Source: Planctomicrobium sp051465645 (GTDB lineage Bacteria > Planctomycetota > Planctomycetia > Planctomycetales > Planctomycetaceae). From it: 64,000 bases of DNA. Where the stretch lies: NCBI RefSeq assembly GCF_051465645.1, contig NZ_CP195790.1, positions 496,001 to 560,000 on the forward strand. The letters are read 5' to 3'. Shown here one piece after another: positions 16,789 through 26,393 of the stretch. The stretch's first letter is position 1. Each line of letters opens with the position of its first letter. A program made the position numbers and the translations under genes. The notes below the pieces were generated by a model. That model saw only the letters and a program-made list of their open reading frames with translations. It made no database searches and had not been told where the DNA came from.

Positions 16789-17688
16789 CTACTTGTCGGC
16801 TTTTCTGCGAGCCATCTTCTGAGCAATCGCGGCGCGATCGGCTGAAAGAATGCGAGGCGGCTTGGTCTCAAATGGAGATCGCCGAAAGACGAACTCATGA
16901 CAGCCAAGACGTTGAGTCTGTTTGCTGTTTACCAGTTCGAAATTGCGACTCGCATAGAAATGGACTACGTCGTCGAACTTAACGACTTCATAGGGCAGTC
17001 CCCCCAGCCAATCGTTCCAGTCGTGGACAATCGACATGCCTCGATTACGGCGGTAGGCCTTGAATTCATTTTCTGTACGGACGAGAGAAACCAGTATCGT
17101 TCGCAGCGTGAACCACGGGTAATAGATGGCCTTCATTACCGCTCGGCCAACTGGTCCAGAGCAATAAATTTCCTTGACGCGGCGCCATATTCGAGAACGC
17201 CAACCCTGATCGTTATACAGGGCAATTGCCAGAGTTCCGTACACCTTGACATTGCGGGAGGCGATGTCCATTGCCCTCCACATGTCACCAGTGTGATGCA
17301 GGACTCCCCAGGAGTAGACGACGTCGAAATCGCCGAAGGAGTTCATGAAGCCGTCGTCGAGGGCCGAACCCTCCACAATTGTCCATTGAGGAGCGTCCTC
17401 TTCGAACCTCGCCTTGAGTTCATTGGCGCACGCAACGGATGCCGGATCGAAGTCGATGGAGACCACTTCGGCTCCTAGTCGAACAGCGGCCAGTGAGAAG
17501 AGGCCACTTCCTGAGCCGATGTCGAGAAATCGCTTCCCGGCAAGATTGTGCACGCCCAGCAAATTTTGAAGCGACTTGATGGCAATCGAAATGCGGGATT
17601 CGTCGACGTTCTTTAGAAACGACGACCAATTCTTACCAAAAGTGAATCGTTGCCCGCTTTCAATTTCTTCATTTGCTGACTGATTCAC
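16789..17688 (-). CDS. class I SAM-dependent methyltransferase
   Basis: A 299-residue cytosolic protein with a Rossmann-type methyltransferase domain. Motif I is FLDIGSGSGLFSLAAVRLGA near residues 54-73, followed by the acidic strand end VVSIDFDP and by DVVYSWGVLHHTGD, a typical post-motif for small-molecule or lipid methyltransferases. The last 120 residues are basic and aromatic and probably form the substrate-binding part. The substrate is not identifiable. It is about 100 bp downstream of lepA on the opposite side of a strong terminator, so it is likely an independent gene. Confidence 0.85.
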   Translation of the reverse strand: MNQSANEEIESGQRFTFGKNWSSFLKNVDESRISIAIKSLQNLLGVHNLAGKRFLDIGSGSGLFSLAAVRLGAEVVSIDFDPASVACANELKARFEEDAPQWTIVEGSALDDGFMNSFGDFDVVYSWGVLHHTGDMWRAMDIASRNVKVYGTLAIALYNDQGWRSRIWRRVKEIYCSGPVGRAVMKAIYYPWFTLRTILVSLVRTENEFKAYRRNRGMSIVHDWNDWLGGLPYEVVKFDDVVHFYASRNFELVNSKQTQRLGCHEFVFRRSPFETKPPRILSADRAAIAQKMARRKADK

Positions 17689-17729
17689 CGGATGTCGATC
17701 CCAAGGCTGAAGGCCATCGTTTCAGCACA

Positions 17730-17767
17730 AAAATCAGACGGCCTGCGAAAGGTGGTTTCGCAGGCCG
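17730..17767 (-). terminator. Rho-independent terminator of lepA
   Basis: CGGCCTGCGAAA (17739-17750) and TTTCGCAGGCCG (17756-17767) form a perfect 12 bp stem with a 5 nt loop. On the minus strand it is followed by TCTGATTTTTG. It lies 19 bp after the lepA stop codon. Confidence 0.9.
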
Positions 17768-17785
17768 CAGTCTCATACCAGCAGA

Positions 17786-19588
17786 TTATTCGTCTTTCCC
17801 GGCTTCAAGCACAGAAAGGAATGCCTTCTGCGGGATCTCCACCTCGCCGAATTGCTTCATTCGCTTCTTACCCTCTTTCTGCTTCTGCAACAGCTTGCGT
17901 TTACGGGAGATATCCCCCCCGTAACATTTTGCTGTCACGTTTTTGCGAAGAGCAGAAATCGTTTCGCGGGCAATCACTCGACCACCGAGTGCCGCCTGAA
18001 TCGGAACTTCGAACTGGTGACGCGGAATCTCTTCCTTCAGCTTCTTCACCAGCGCACGGCCACGACGATCGGCTGCTGCACGGTGAACAATTGTCGCTAG
18101 TGCTTCGACGGTATTTCCTTTCACAAGGATGTCCATCTTCACAAGATCGGCAGCTTTGAAGCCAATGACCTCGTAATCCATGGTCCCATAGCCACGAGTG
18201 ATGGACTTCAGCTTGTCATGCATGTCATAGATGATTTCTGCCAATGGCATTTCGTAAATCAGCTGTGCACGATCACGGCCCAGGAACTCAGTGCCTTTGT
18301 ATTCCCCACGGCGATCAGAGCAGAGCTGCATGATCGGTCCCATGTTTGTGGTCGGGAGAATAAATGTCACTTTGGCGATTGGCTCGCGGAACTCCTCGAT
18401 GGAACCTGCATCCGGGACGTCAGCTGGATTATCGATCGTGACGACTTCTCCGCCCCGCTTTACCAGTTGATAGGTCACGTTCGGGGCAGTTTGAATGAGA
18501 TCGACATCGGCTTCGTCTTCGAGACGCTGCTGGATAATTTCCATGTGCAGCATGCCAAGGAAGCCGCAGCGGAATCCGAATCCGAGGGCGTCGCTTGTCT
18601 CTGGCGCGAAGGAGAAACTCGCGTCATTCAGCGACATCTTGTCGAGTTCGAATCGCAACTTTTCGAAGTCGGTTGCATCGATCGGGTACATCCCGCAGAA
18701 GACCATCTGCTTTGGCTGCTTGTAACCCGGGAGTGGCTTTTCTGCCTGATTCGCCTGATGGGTGACGGTGTCCCCGACGTGAATATTTCCGAGAACCTTG
18801 ACCCCGGTGATGATGTAACCCGCCTGCCCTGGGCCCAGTTCGTCACAAGCTTCCATGAACGGACGGAACTGCCCGATCTCGATGACTTCGTGAACTGTTG
18901 CCCCTCGCATGAAGCGAATTCGATCACGCTTGCGAATCGTTCCGTCAATCACACGGATGTAGGTCACGACACCGCGGAAGTCGTCGTATTTGCTATCAAA
19001 AACGAGAGCACGAAGTGGAGCGGCTGGGTCGCCCTTCGGCGCCGGGATGCGTTGAATGATCGCTTCGATGCACTCTTCGATTCCGATCCCGGATTTTGCA
19101 CTGACCCTCAATGCATTCGAGGCGTCAAGTCCAATGACATTTTCGATTTCTTCGCAGACTTCATCGATGCGAGTAACCGGCAGATCAATCTTGTTGATAA
19201 CCGGAATGATTTCGAGGTTGGCATCAATTGCAGCGTAAGCATTCGCGACCGTTTGAGCCTGCACGCCCTGGAAGGCATCGACAACCAGCAAGGCCCCTTC
19301 GCACGCGGCGAGACTTCGGGAGACTTCGTAGTGGAAGTCGACGTGTCCCGGTGTGTCGATGAAGTTGAGCTGGTAAATGGTGCCTTTATAGTTGTAATTA
19401 ATCGCGACCGCACGTGCTTTCACCGTGATGCCACGTTCCCGTTCGACGTCCAGATCATCAAGGAGCTGGGACTGAAAGTTCCGCTCATCGATCGCCCCGC
19501 TTTTAAGCAGCAACTGATCAGCCAGCGTGCTCTTGCCGTGGTCAATGTGTGCGATAATCGAAAAGTTACGGATGTGTTCCGGCTTCAT
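17786..19588 (-). CDS. lepA: elongation factor 4 (LepA)
   Basis: A 600-residue translational GTPase that binds ribosomes and is linked to back-translocation and 30S biogenesis. The G1 motif AHIDHGKST is near residues 13-21, the switch II region DTPGHVDF near 79-86, and NKID near 131-134. The C-terminal LepA-specific domain is present (SVLEAGKDE end). Length matches the family (about 599). The start is the ATG giving MKPEHIRNFSIIAHID, the usual N-terminus. In many bacteria lepA is followed by lepB (signal peptidase); here it is not. Confidence 0.98.
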   Translation of the reverse strand: MKPEHIRNFSIIAHIDHGKSTLADQLLLKSGAIDERNFQSQLLDDLDVERERGITVKARAVAINYNYKGTIYQLNFIDTPGHVDFHYEVSRSLAACEGALLVVDAFQGVQAQTVANAYAAIDANLEIIPVINKIDLPVTRIDEVCEEIENVIGLDASNALRVSAKSGIGIEECIEAIIQRIPAPKGDPAAPLRALVFDSKYDDFRGVVTYIRVIDGTIRKRDRIRFMRGATVHEVIEIGQFRPFMEACDELGPGQAGYIITGVKVLGNIHVGDTVTHQANQAEKPLPGYKQPKQMVFCGMYPIDATDFEKLRFELDKMSLNDASFSFAPETSDALGFGFRCGFLGMLHMEIIQQRLEDEADVDLIQTAPNVTYQLVKRGGEVVTIDNPADVPDAGSIEEFREPIAKVTFILPTTNMGPIMQLCSDRRGEYKGTEFLGRDRAQLIYEMPLAEIIYDMHDKLKSITRGYGTMDYEVIGFKAADLVKMDILVKGNTVEALATIVHRAAADRRGRALVKKLKEEIPRHQFEVPIQAALGGRVIARETISALRKNVTAKCYGGDISRKRKLLQKQKEGKKRMKQFGEVEIPQKAFLSVLEAGKDE

Positions 19589-19971
19589 ATGAGCAAATTC
19601 GGGGTAAACGTGGCGTAGTCCATCACCGGGTGTTTCCGTTCAACCGTCTCTATTATCCCAGTTTTTGTAGAGCCGGGAAGATTCTTGCGGATCTTTCACG
19701 CAACGCATGCATGAGACGGACCCTGAGCGGAAACTTCCATCATAACGCATCGCGTCTTAAAGCGGTACAATTCTCCGCCTTGGCCGAGGACATTTCTCTT
19801 TAAGAATTTACGGCTTTCGCAGCGCAGAACGGCTTCGCAGGAGAAATTCGAAGAGTTGAGTTCCTGTGAGTCAAAGAGACTTTCGCTCACAGGAACCCCG
19901 AATCAAGCCGAATTTCAGGTCTGCGTACTCACTCTCGGATTGAAGAGAGGGCGAAATACACTGGAAATTGC
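19589..19971. other. 383 bp intergenic region with hairpin
   Basis: This lies between two minus-strand genes (antiporter, then lepA). It contains a hairpin at 19860-19896, with GTTCCTGTGAG pairing perfectly with CTCACAGGAAC. This is the likely 3' end of the antiporter transcript, although no T-run follows. The rest should hold the lepA promoter. Confidence 0.5.
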
Positions 19972-22587
19972 CTATCTTCCAAGGATGTCGTAAACATCCA
20001 GGTCCGAGTTCGCTTCATCGAGCTGATTTCGGATGTTTTCGTTCCCTGCGAGGCCGGCGATTTTTCCGAGCAGAATGACCTGCATTTCCGGGTTTTCTTC
20101 CGGGGTGACCAGTAGGAAGAGAAATCGAACAGGGTCCTGGGAGTGCGCGTTGAACACGATACCGTGATGGCTTCGCCCGAACACAATCAATGGTTTTTTC
20201 AGGCCAGGGCACCGTGCATGTGGAATTGCGATTCCCATGCCCACGTCTGTGGAAAGTTCCCGCTCTCGTTCGAGGGCAAGGTCCGCCACCGATGTGCTTG
20301 ATGGCAAGGCTGATTCAGGAATTCGATCGGCCAACTCTCGGATCGCATCCTCAGAATTTGAGGCAGTCATTTCGAGAATGATTCCACCATTCTGAATCGA
20401 ATCGGTGATCGAGACTTCCTGATGGCGTGGGTATTCGTCTTCAATGCGTCCGATGACCTGCTCCAGAATGTCTTCCAGAGTAATGACACCGACGGGGCGT
20501 CCCAGGCTTTCAACCAGACAAATCGTGTTTCCCCCACTCTGCAATCGAGTCAGCAGAGAGTGAACGTTGACGTCCAGTGCAACGCGTGGAAGATCGCGGA
20601 CCAGACGGGTCCAATCTGTTCCTGATGACGTATCGCCGACGAGATCTTTCGCGAGCAGGTATCCTTCGACCTGGCCGGACGAAGCGTTGACAACCGGCCA
20701 TCGCGAGAAGTGTTCTTCGGAGATCTGATGACGAATCTGTTCGATAGTTGCGTTCGATGACAGACGTTTGACTCGCGGCCATGGAACCATCAGGTGATGG
20801 ACCTGTTGCTGGCTCAGATTCGAGACGTTCTCCAGCAGAAGACGCAGACGCAGGTCGCGAACGGTCCGTTCCACAACATCTTTGCTTGCCCCGAAGTCAG
20901 ATAGCACGAGTCGAGCAAGTGCAACTGCTGCTTCCCCTTCTTCAAAGACAGCTCCTGAAGCGCCAGCGTGTTCCAGTTCTTTGCGTTCCTGCAAATATCG
21001 GGCACGAACGAGAACACGAATTTGCGGATTCAGCGATCGGGCCGCATGGATGATCATTCCCACGCCGGACGATTGTGGAAGTGTAACGACAAGATGAGTG
21101 GCCCGTTCAACACCGGCCTGTTCGAGAACAGCTTCACGGGATCCGTCGCCGTAGATTGCATCCTGACCTTGTTTATTCGCTTCTGTGACGGAATCCATGT
21201 TCATGTCGATGATCACAGTCCGCATTCCGGCTTCCCGGAGCAACTGGTTTACGGAACGACCGACAGGCCCATAGCCAATGACGACCGCCAGACGTTCTTC
21301 AGGTGTGGCTGGATTGGCAACTTGTTCAGAAACCACCTGATTTGCACGTCGAATCCGTTGGTCAGTGCGGTAGTTCAGAATTTTCCAGAGCATTGGGCGT
21401 CGTCGCAATCCCTGTTCGATTGTTGGGAGTAATCGGAACAGCAGCGGATTGATCGTGATTGTGAGGATGGCAGAAGCGACCAGGGCGCTGTGTGCTGCCT
21501 CACTGATCAATCCGAACTTCTCAGCGACGTCAGACAGGATGAAGGAGAATTCCCCGACCTGTGCAAGGGCGAGAGCAACTGTCAAAGCGGTGCGCACTGA
21601 CCATCCGGTGAGCGCGACAATGATCAATGCGGCGAGCGGCTTCACGATAAGGATGATAAACAGTGCCGCGATGATCAGCAGCGGCTCTCCGATGAGGAAG
21701 GCTGGATTGAAAACCATTCCAACAGAAACGAAGAAGATCACCGAAAAGGCATCTTTGAGTGGCAATGCGTCTGCTGCTGCCTGATGGCTGACAGGAGATT
21801 GTGCGACCATCATCCCGGCAAGAAACGCTCCCAGTGCCATCGACGCACCGAATGCCCAGTAGGCCCCGGCCGATACGGCGATCGAGAAGACGAGAACGGT
21901 CAGTGTGAACAACTCACGAGAGCGGAGTCGGGCAACACGTTCGAGTGCCCAAGGAATAATCCGCATGCCGAAGACCAGCACAATGACAACCAGAACGACA
22001 AGTTTGCCAAGTGCCAAGAGGATCGGGATTGCAGGATGAACTGTCGTTGCCGTTTCCACGGCACCCGGTGCAGTCCCGATCGTCGGGAGAATGACCAGAA
22101 CGATGACGGTTAAAAGGTCTTCGACAAGCAACCATCCGACAGCGACGTGGCCTTCCGGTGAATGCATCACATTTGCATCCATGAGCACTCGGATGAGCAC
22201 AACGGTACTGGCCACCGAGAGCGCGAGTCCGACGACAATCGACTCTTTGAGTTCGATCCCCATCGCGGTGAAGATCCAGACTGTCGCTAAAGTGGCAACT
22301 GCGACCTGTCCGATTGCTCCGGGGATTGCAACCCCCTTCACTGCAACCAGATCTTTGAGGTGAAAGTGGAGTCCGACCCCGAACATCAGCAGAATAACGC
22401 CGACTTCTGCCAACTGGTGCGCAATGTCCTTATCGGCAACGATACCCGGTGTGTAAGGGCCGATGACGATCCCTGCAATCAGGTATCCGACAATGGGAGA
22501 CAGACGCATCCATTGGGTGAGAAGTCCGAAAATCCAGGCACTGGCGAATGCAGCGGCGATTGTCGTGATCAGCGGCAAATCGTGCAT
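19972..22587 (-). CDS. CPA2 cation:proton antiporter with TrkA-N, CBS and PTS EIIA domains
   Basis: An 871-residue membrane protein of the KefB/CPA2 type that exchanges K+ or Na+ for protons at the inner membrane. Residues 1-390 hold about 12 hydrophobic segments. A TrkA-N (RCK) nucleotide-binding domain follows with GYGPVG at 438-443. Residues about 595-715 form a CBS pair, ending in GRPVGVITLEDILEQVIG as in CorC-type CBS modules. Residues about 725-871 are a PTS EIIA type-2 domain with the phosphorylatable His in GIAIPHAR (His790). KefB-like proteins usually stop after the TrkA domain, so the CBS and EIIA parts are extra sensor modules. The gene stands alone. GAGAG lies upstream of the ATG. 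Confidence 0.92.
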   Translation of the reverse strand: MHDLPLITTIAAAFASAWIFGLLTQWMRLSPIVGYLIAGIVIGPYTPGIVADKDIAHQLAEVGVILLMFGVGLHFHLKDLVAVKGVAIPGAIGQVAVATLATVWIFTAMGIELKESIVVGLALSVASTVVLIRVLMDANVMHSPEGHVAVGWLLVEDLLTVIVLVILPTIGTAPGAVETATTVHPAIPILLALGKLVVLVVIVLVFGMRIIPWALERVARLRSRELFTLTVLVFSIAVSAGAYWAFGASMALGAFLAGMMVAQSPVSHQAAADALPLKDAFSVIFFVSVGMVFNPAFLIGEPLLIIAALFIILIVKPLAALIIVALTGWSVRTALTVALALAQVGEFSFILSDVAEKFGLISEAAHSALVASAILTITINPLLFRLLPTIEQGLRRRPMLWKILNYRTDQRIRRANQVVSEQVANPATPEERLAVVIGYGPVGRSVNQLLREAGMRTVIIDMNMDSVTEANKQGQDAIYGDGSREAVLEQAGVERATHLVVTLPQSSGVGMIIHAARSLNPQIRVLVRARYLQERKELEHAGASGAVFEEGEAAVALARLVLSDFGASKDVVERTVRDLRLRLLLENVSNLSQQQVHHLMVPWPRVKRLSSNATIEQIRHQISEEHFSRWPVVNASSGQVEGYLLAKDLVGDTSSGTDWTRLVRDLPRVALDVNVHSLLTRLQSGGNTICLVESLGRPVGVITLEDILEQVIGRIEDEYPRHQEVSITDSIQNGGIILEMTASNSEDAIRELADRIPESALPSSTSVADLALERERELSTDVGMGIAIPHARCPGLKKPLIVFGRSHHGIVFNAHSQDPVRFLFLLVTPEENPEMQVILLGKIAGLAGNENIRNQLDEANSDLDVYDILGR

Positions 22588-23217
22588 CTATCTCTCGTTC
22601 GTAAAGTCTGTTTCAGCTTGGTTCTGCAGGCTGACCAAAGTTCCGGAATGACTCGTGGTCAGTTTGTCCGTTGAGAATTGAGCAACCATGCTGATGCTCG
22701 TCAACTTGACACTTTAAGATGATCATTAGGTCTGTAACGAATTGACGCGTTACAAGGAAAATTGATCAGAATGCATGTCTACTTCACATCGACAAAGTGT
22801 GGCAAGGCCCGTTGCTGTAAGAATTTTGTAAGTTTTTGGATTCGTGTTCGTATCAATTGATTCATATGAACGAGTAAGAGCGATTACCTCCTGAACGTCT
22901 TCTGCGGACACGGCTTTCAAATGGGTCTTTCTGGATTCTGGATCTGCGTTCCGACAGTTGTTGTGCCTGTTGACATCAGCTTTCAGAGACCAGAAGTGAT
23001 GCGCAATTCTCAATGACAAACCATCGAGTTGGGGTCGGCAATTGCAGGTTTAGTAGGAACACTGCATTATCTATGGAGAAGATCAGATGCGGATGGTTCA
23101 AACGGAGTGCCTGACGCTGATCGTTGTGAATTGAACAGGGCTTCTGGTCTCGTATTTTCAGAATGCCCTGACTTTCCTTTTTTGGGTTTCTCCGGTTCTT
23201 TTGTTGAAATCTTGCAC
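22588..23217. other. 630 bp divergent intergenic region
   Basis: This separates the minus-strand antiporter gene from the plus-strand enoyl-CoA hydratase gene, so it holds both promoters. A minus-strand frame at 22750-23019 (89 codons) has no motif or good ribosome-binding site and I do not call it. No repeat or structure is evident. Confidence 0.4.
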
Positions 23218-24024
23218 ATGCAAAACTCAGAAACTACGTTCGTCAACGAGCCGGCTCAACTGTTGATTTCACGTGAGGGAGGCGTCGTCACGGTTCGATT
23301 GAATCGTCCCAATCGTCGGCACGCTCTGTCTCGTGCCTTGCTCGTTGAGCTGGATAATGCCTTGGGACTTTTGGGATCGGACTCCTCCGTTCGCGTTGTT
23401 ATTCTCGCATCGTCCGGACAGGTGTTTTCGTCAGGGCACGATCTCAGTGAGATGAAGGCTCAGCCAGTAGAGTCGTACGAAAAGTTGTTCGAAGCATGTG
23501 CTCGAGTGATGCTGAGAATCCGCGAGTTGCCGCAGCCGGTGATTGCTCGCGTGCAGGGATTTGCGACGGCAGCCGGATGTCAGCTGGTAGCCGCTTGTGA
23601 TCTGGCAGTGGCGAGTGAAACGGCCAAGTTTGCAACGCCGGGTGTGAAGATTGGCTTGTTCTGCACGACGCCCATGGTGCCACTTGTTCGAAACGTGGCT
23701 CCGAAAATCGCCATGGAGATGTTGCTGACCGGACAGCCGATCACTGCTCAGAAAGCATTGGCGGCCGGGCTTCTGAACGCAGTCGTCCCGGATTCAGAAC
23801 TGGATGCGACAATTCAGCAATACACTGACGCGATTACGAGTTCGAGCCCACAGGTCATCGCCCTTGGAAAACGAGAGTTCTATACCCAGCTGGAGATGAC
23901 GGAATCGGCAGCGTATCGTCGAGCGGTCGACGTCATGACTCAGAACGCGATGATGCCGGATGCTCAGGAAGGGATCGCCGCATTCCTTGAAAAGAGACCC
24001 CCAGTCTGGCAAGACCCTGTCTAA
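23218..24024 (+). CDS. enoyl-CoA hydratase/isomerase family protein
   Basis: A 268-residue crotonase-fold protein acting on acyl-CoA thioesters in the cytosol. The oxyanion-hole segments are visible: ASSGQVFSSGHDLSEMKA in the first half and ATAAGCQLVAACDLAVASE in the middle. At the second, catalytic Glu position of true hydratases (EAGAGG-type loop) the sequence reads TPGVKIGLFCTTPMVPL, so hydratase activity is not certain. The start at 23218 gives a normal family length; the frame is open further upstream to 23029 but that part is unlike the family. The ribosome-binding site is weak. It shares a bidirectional terminator with the next gene. Confidence 0.85.
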   Translation: MQNSETTFVNEPAQLLISREGGVVTVRLNRPNRRHALSRALLVELDNALGLLGSDSSVRVVILASSGQVFSSGHDLSEMKAQPVESYEKLFEACARVMLRIRELPQPVIARVQGFATAAGCQLVAACDLAVASETAKFATPGVKIGLFCTTPMVPLVRNVAPKIAMEMLLTGQPITAQKALAAGLLNAVVPDSELDATIQQYTDAITSSSPQVIALGKREFYTQLEMTESAAYRRAVDVMTQNAMMPDAQEGIAAFLEKRPPVWQDPV

Positions 24025-24090
24025 ACTGGGGATCTGCGATCATCGCTTGGCATGATCGAACCAAACGTTGTGTCATGCTGGTTTGAAAAA

Positions 24091-24126
24091 AGGGCGAGGC
24101 AGAGTTTTAATCCTCTGCCCCGCCCT
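24091..24126. terminator. bidirectional terminator
   Basis: AGGGCGAGGCAGAG (24091-24104) pairs with CTCTGCCCCGCCCT (24113-24126) with one mismatch. A-rich DNA precedes it and ACTGTTTTATT follows. It lies between the convergent crotonase and tetraheme lipoprotein genes. Confidence 0.9.
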
Positions 24127-24139
24127 ACTGTTTTATTGG

Positions 24140-25726
24140 CTAGTCTTTTCGGCCGCTGTGATTCACTTTCGGCCAGTACTTGTCGAAGTCAAAGTGCGGG
24201 CTGTTATCTCCATCATGGCAGCGAACACAGGTTTCGTTCTTTGCCTTGGTCAAAGTCAGTCGAATTGATTCTCGACCAGCGATCATTTCTGGAGTCACTG
24301 GTGTTCCGCGTTCCCAGGCAGTCTCGGCTTTGACGTGTGCCGACCCGGGACCGTGACAGTTTTCGCATTGTTGGCCAGCCAGCAGCGGCGTTTTCTCCAT
24401 GTCGATGAAGCCAGACTCATACCGCAGCGCACGTTGTGGATCCCAACCGGTGACGTGACATGCCAGGCATTCCGGGTCAAAGATTCGAGAGACCCAACTT
24501 TCTTCTTTTCCGGGGCGTCCCTTTTCTAAGCTGTCGAACGCATGAGCGTGTTTGGAGTTCTTCCAGACGTTGTATGCGTGTGTATGGCATGTTTTGCAGG
24601 AATCGACCCCAGTAAACGAACCGCTTTGAGGGTTGGGAATCGAGTGGGCTGAAAGCTCTGGCCAGGCGGCTTTCAGATCGGCCTGATAATTCCGCATCAG
24701 GTCAATCATGAGTGGCAGATCGGTGAAGTAGTCGACACTCAATGGAACGATTGTCGATTTGAAAGTTTTGTCTGGATACAGGCCGACAACTGCGGCGTTT
24801 TTCCCTTTGCGTCCCACCTGTACCAGCAATGTCTTCCCGATATAGACCGGTTCCAGTCTCGGGTCCTCTGCGCTCCCTGCCGTTACGACAATATTAAAGT
24901 CTGGGAACTCCTGGGCGAGAGCTTGGGATTCTTCCATGCTCGATGCAGACAACAGGACGAGGACGTCAACTTTCTTGGCCTTTAACGCCTCAATGACTTG
25001 AGGCAGAATGGTTCGCGGGTCGTCAATCGACAGTTCATTGGGGTCACGCAGAACGCCGGCGTTCTCAATCGATTTCTTTGTGCTCTCTCCTGTGATGGAC
25101 GCGACCCCGACTTTGAGACCGCCAACTTCGACAATCCGGGATGGAGTCGGAGTTCCGAGGTCTTTTGATCCGAAAATCGTGACGTTACTGCTCAGGAATG
25201 GCGTATCGAACCCTGTTTCGGCTGCGAGGTTGGTGAACTGGGTGAAGATCCCTTCTGCCCCGAGCAGCAGTTCTTCTTTTCCTAACGACATCCCTTTGTA
25301 ACCCAGTTTGTTCAGTCCGTTCAGGATCGACGCAAACTTGATCTTTGTCTGGGGATAGTTGATTCTGGCATCGTTGAGCGAGCCTCCGACATCAAATGCT
25401 GTGACAGGCCACTTCTTTTCTTCACGAAGTTGGCGCAGCAAGTCGCCTCGCATGGCAAAGCCACCGGATTGGCCTTCCGTGCAGCCACATGGCTCAAGAT
25501 ATCCATGAATATCGCCGGTGAAGACGAAAGTCGCCTGAGGCGCTCCCCAATCAGCCAGTAATGCTTTCTTCTCAGCAGGAGAACTTGCGTTTGTACCGGA
25601 TGTCGAGGGACCGTCAGTCTTGGTTTGCGGATTGCAGGCGCCAAGGCAGGCCACCATCCAGAGTCCAGCCAGACCACCGATTAGCGGCTTTTTCAGTGGC
25701 GATCCGGTCGGGGACGAAAACCGCAT
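24140..25726 (-). CDS. lipoprotein with metallophosphatase-like and tetraheme cytochrome domains
   Basis: A predicted 528-residue exported lipoprotein (lipobox ACLGAC, Cys31). Residues about 65-330 resemble the N-terminal domain of 5'-nucleotidase/UshA metallophosphatases, with FTGDIHGYLEPCGC at 69-82. The C-terminal part has four c-type heme motifs: CKTCH at 377, CLACH at 420, CENCH at 454 and CVRCH at 500, with extra His residues that could be axial ligands (cytochrome c554-like). The start at 25726 is chosen because GGAG lies 6 bp upstream; two longer in-frame starts exist. The fusion suggests a periplasmic redox protein whose phosphatase-like domain may be inactive or act on a phosphorylated or sulfur compound; this is inference. 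Confidence 0.85.
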   Translation of the reverse strand: MRFSSPTGSPLKKPLIGGLAGLWMVACLGACNPQTKTDGPSTSGTNASSPAEKKALLADWGAPQATFVFTGDIHGYLEPCGCTEGQSGGFAMRGDLLRQLREEKKWPVTAFDVGGSLNDARINYPQTKIKFASILNGLNKLGYKGMSLGKEELLLGAEGIFTQFTNLAAETGFDTPFLSSNVTIFGSKDLGTPTPSRIVEVGGLKVGVASITGESTKKSIENAGVLRDPNELSIDDPRTILPQVIEALKAKKVDVLVLLSASSMEESQALAQEFPDFNIVVTAGSAEDPRLEPVYIGKTLLVQVGRKGKNAAVVGLYPDKTFKSTIVPLSVDYFTDLPLMIDLMRNYQADLKAAWPELSAHSIPNPQSGSFTGVDSCKTCHTHAYNVWKNSKHAHAFDSLEKGRPGKEESWVSRIFDPECLACHVTGWDPQRALRYESGFIDMEKTPLLAGQQCENCHGPGSAHVKAETAWERGTPVTPEMIAGRESIRLTLTKAKNETCVRCHDGDNSPHFDFDKYWPKVNHSGRKD

Positions 25727-26393
25727 GACGTACTCCATTACTCGGGTTCTGGCGCGAGAACGATCCATGTTGCGAAACCAAAAAGTGCTGCCGCTGTTGA
25801 CCCGAAGGATTGTAGCGAATGCACCAATTCCACGTCAGCCCCCTCCAGGCTTGAAAAGGTTCTGAATTGCGGCCGGCTGAACATCGCGAGTTGTCGCAGT
25901 CCCAAACTCATCCGCGTTATTCGGCAAACGTCTGTGCTTGCATGGGGAACGGTTTATTCACGAAAGCGGAATGTTATGGGGTCCCGTGTGTCGCCGTTAG
26001 TTCCTGTGAATCATTCGTTTACGAAGATGGTGGTGAACTCAAATGAATTTCCTTCAACGGCGAATGCTCATTCGTTGATGCGTCTTGGCTGTTCATTGGC
26101 AGTCTTTGCTGAAAGTCGGCGTTGACTTTAACGGTTAGTGAAGGCTGTTCGTTCTTGGCGGAAATCCAGAATGGCCGGTATGGAAATGTCGATGCGACAT
26201 ATTGTCATGCTTCGTTGCGATTGCGCTCACATCGCTGCGAAAACGCTTCGGCACGCCTTGCCGTGAACCATCAACCTTACCGTTGATCTGCTTTCCTCTC
26301 GCCATTCTTGGCGGGTTATGCGTTTACGTTTCTAGCTCAGTGGCGGAGTGCTCCCGCTTGCTGCGCAGCATTCAGATCCCGGAGTGGACACTG
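25727..26393. other. 667 bp divergent intergenic region
   Basis: This lies between the tetraheme lipoprotein gene (minus) and the porin gene (plus). The porin frame is open back to 26202 but the extra residues do not look like a signal peptide. No other reading frame is credible. A short CGTT/AACG hairpin is near 26120. Promoters are expected, but none stands out. Confidence 0.4.

Noticed and set aside
18218..19618. 466-codon plus-strand frame opposite lepA
   Set aside because: It lies fully antisense to a perfectly conserved lepA and has no motif; it is a shadow of lepA codon bias.
22750..23019. 89-codon minus-strand frame in the antiporter/crotonase gap
   Set aside because: It has no recognisable motif, no strong ribosome-binding site and unremarkable composition; it is likely chance.
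26325..26390. tRNA-like TAGCTCAGTGGCGGAGTGC sequence upstream of the porin gene
   Set aside because: It resembles a D-arm, but there is no acceptor stem, no proper anticodon stem and no GGTTCGA-type T-loop at the right distance.
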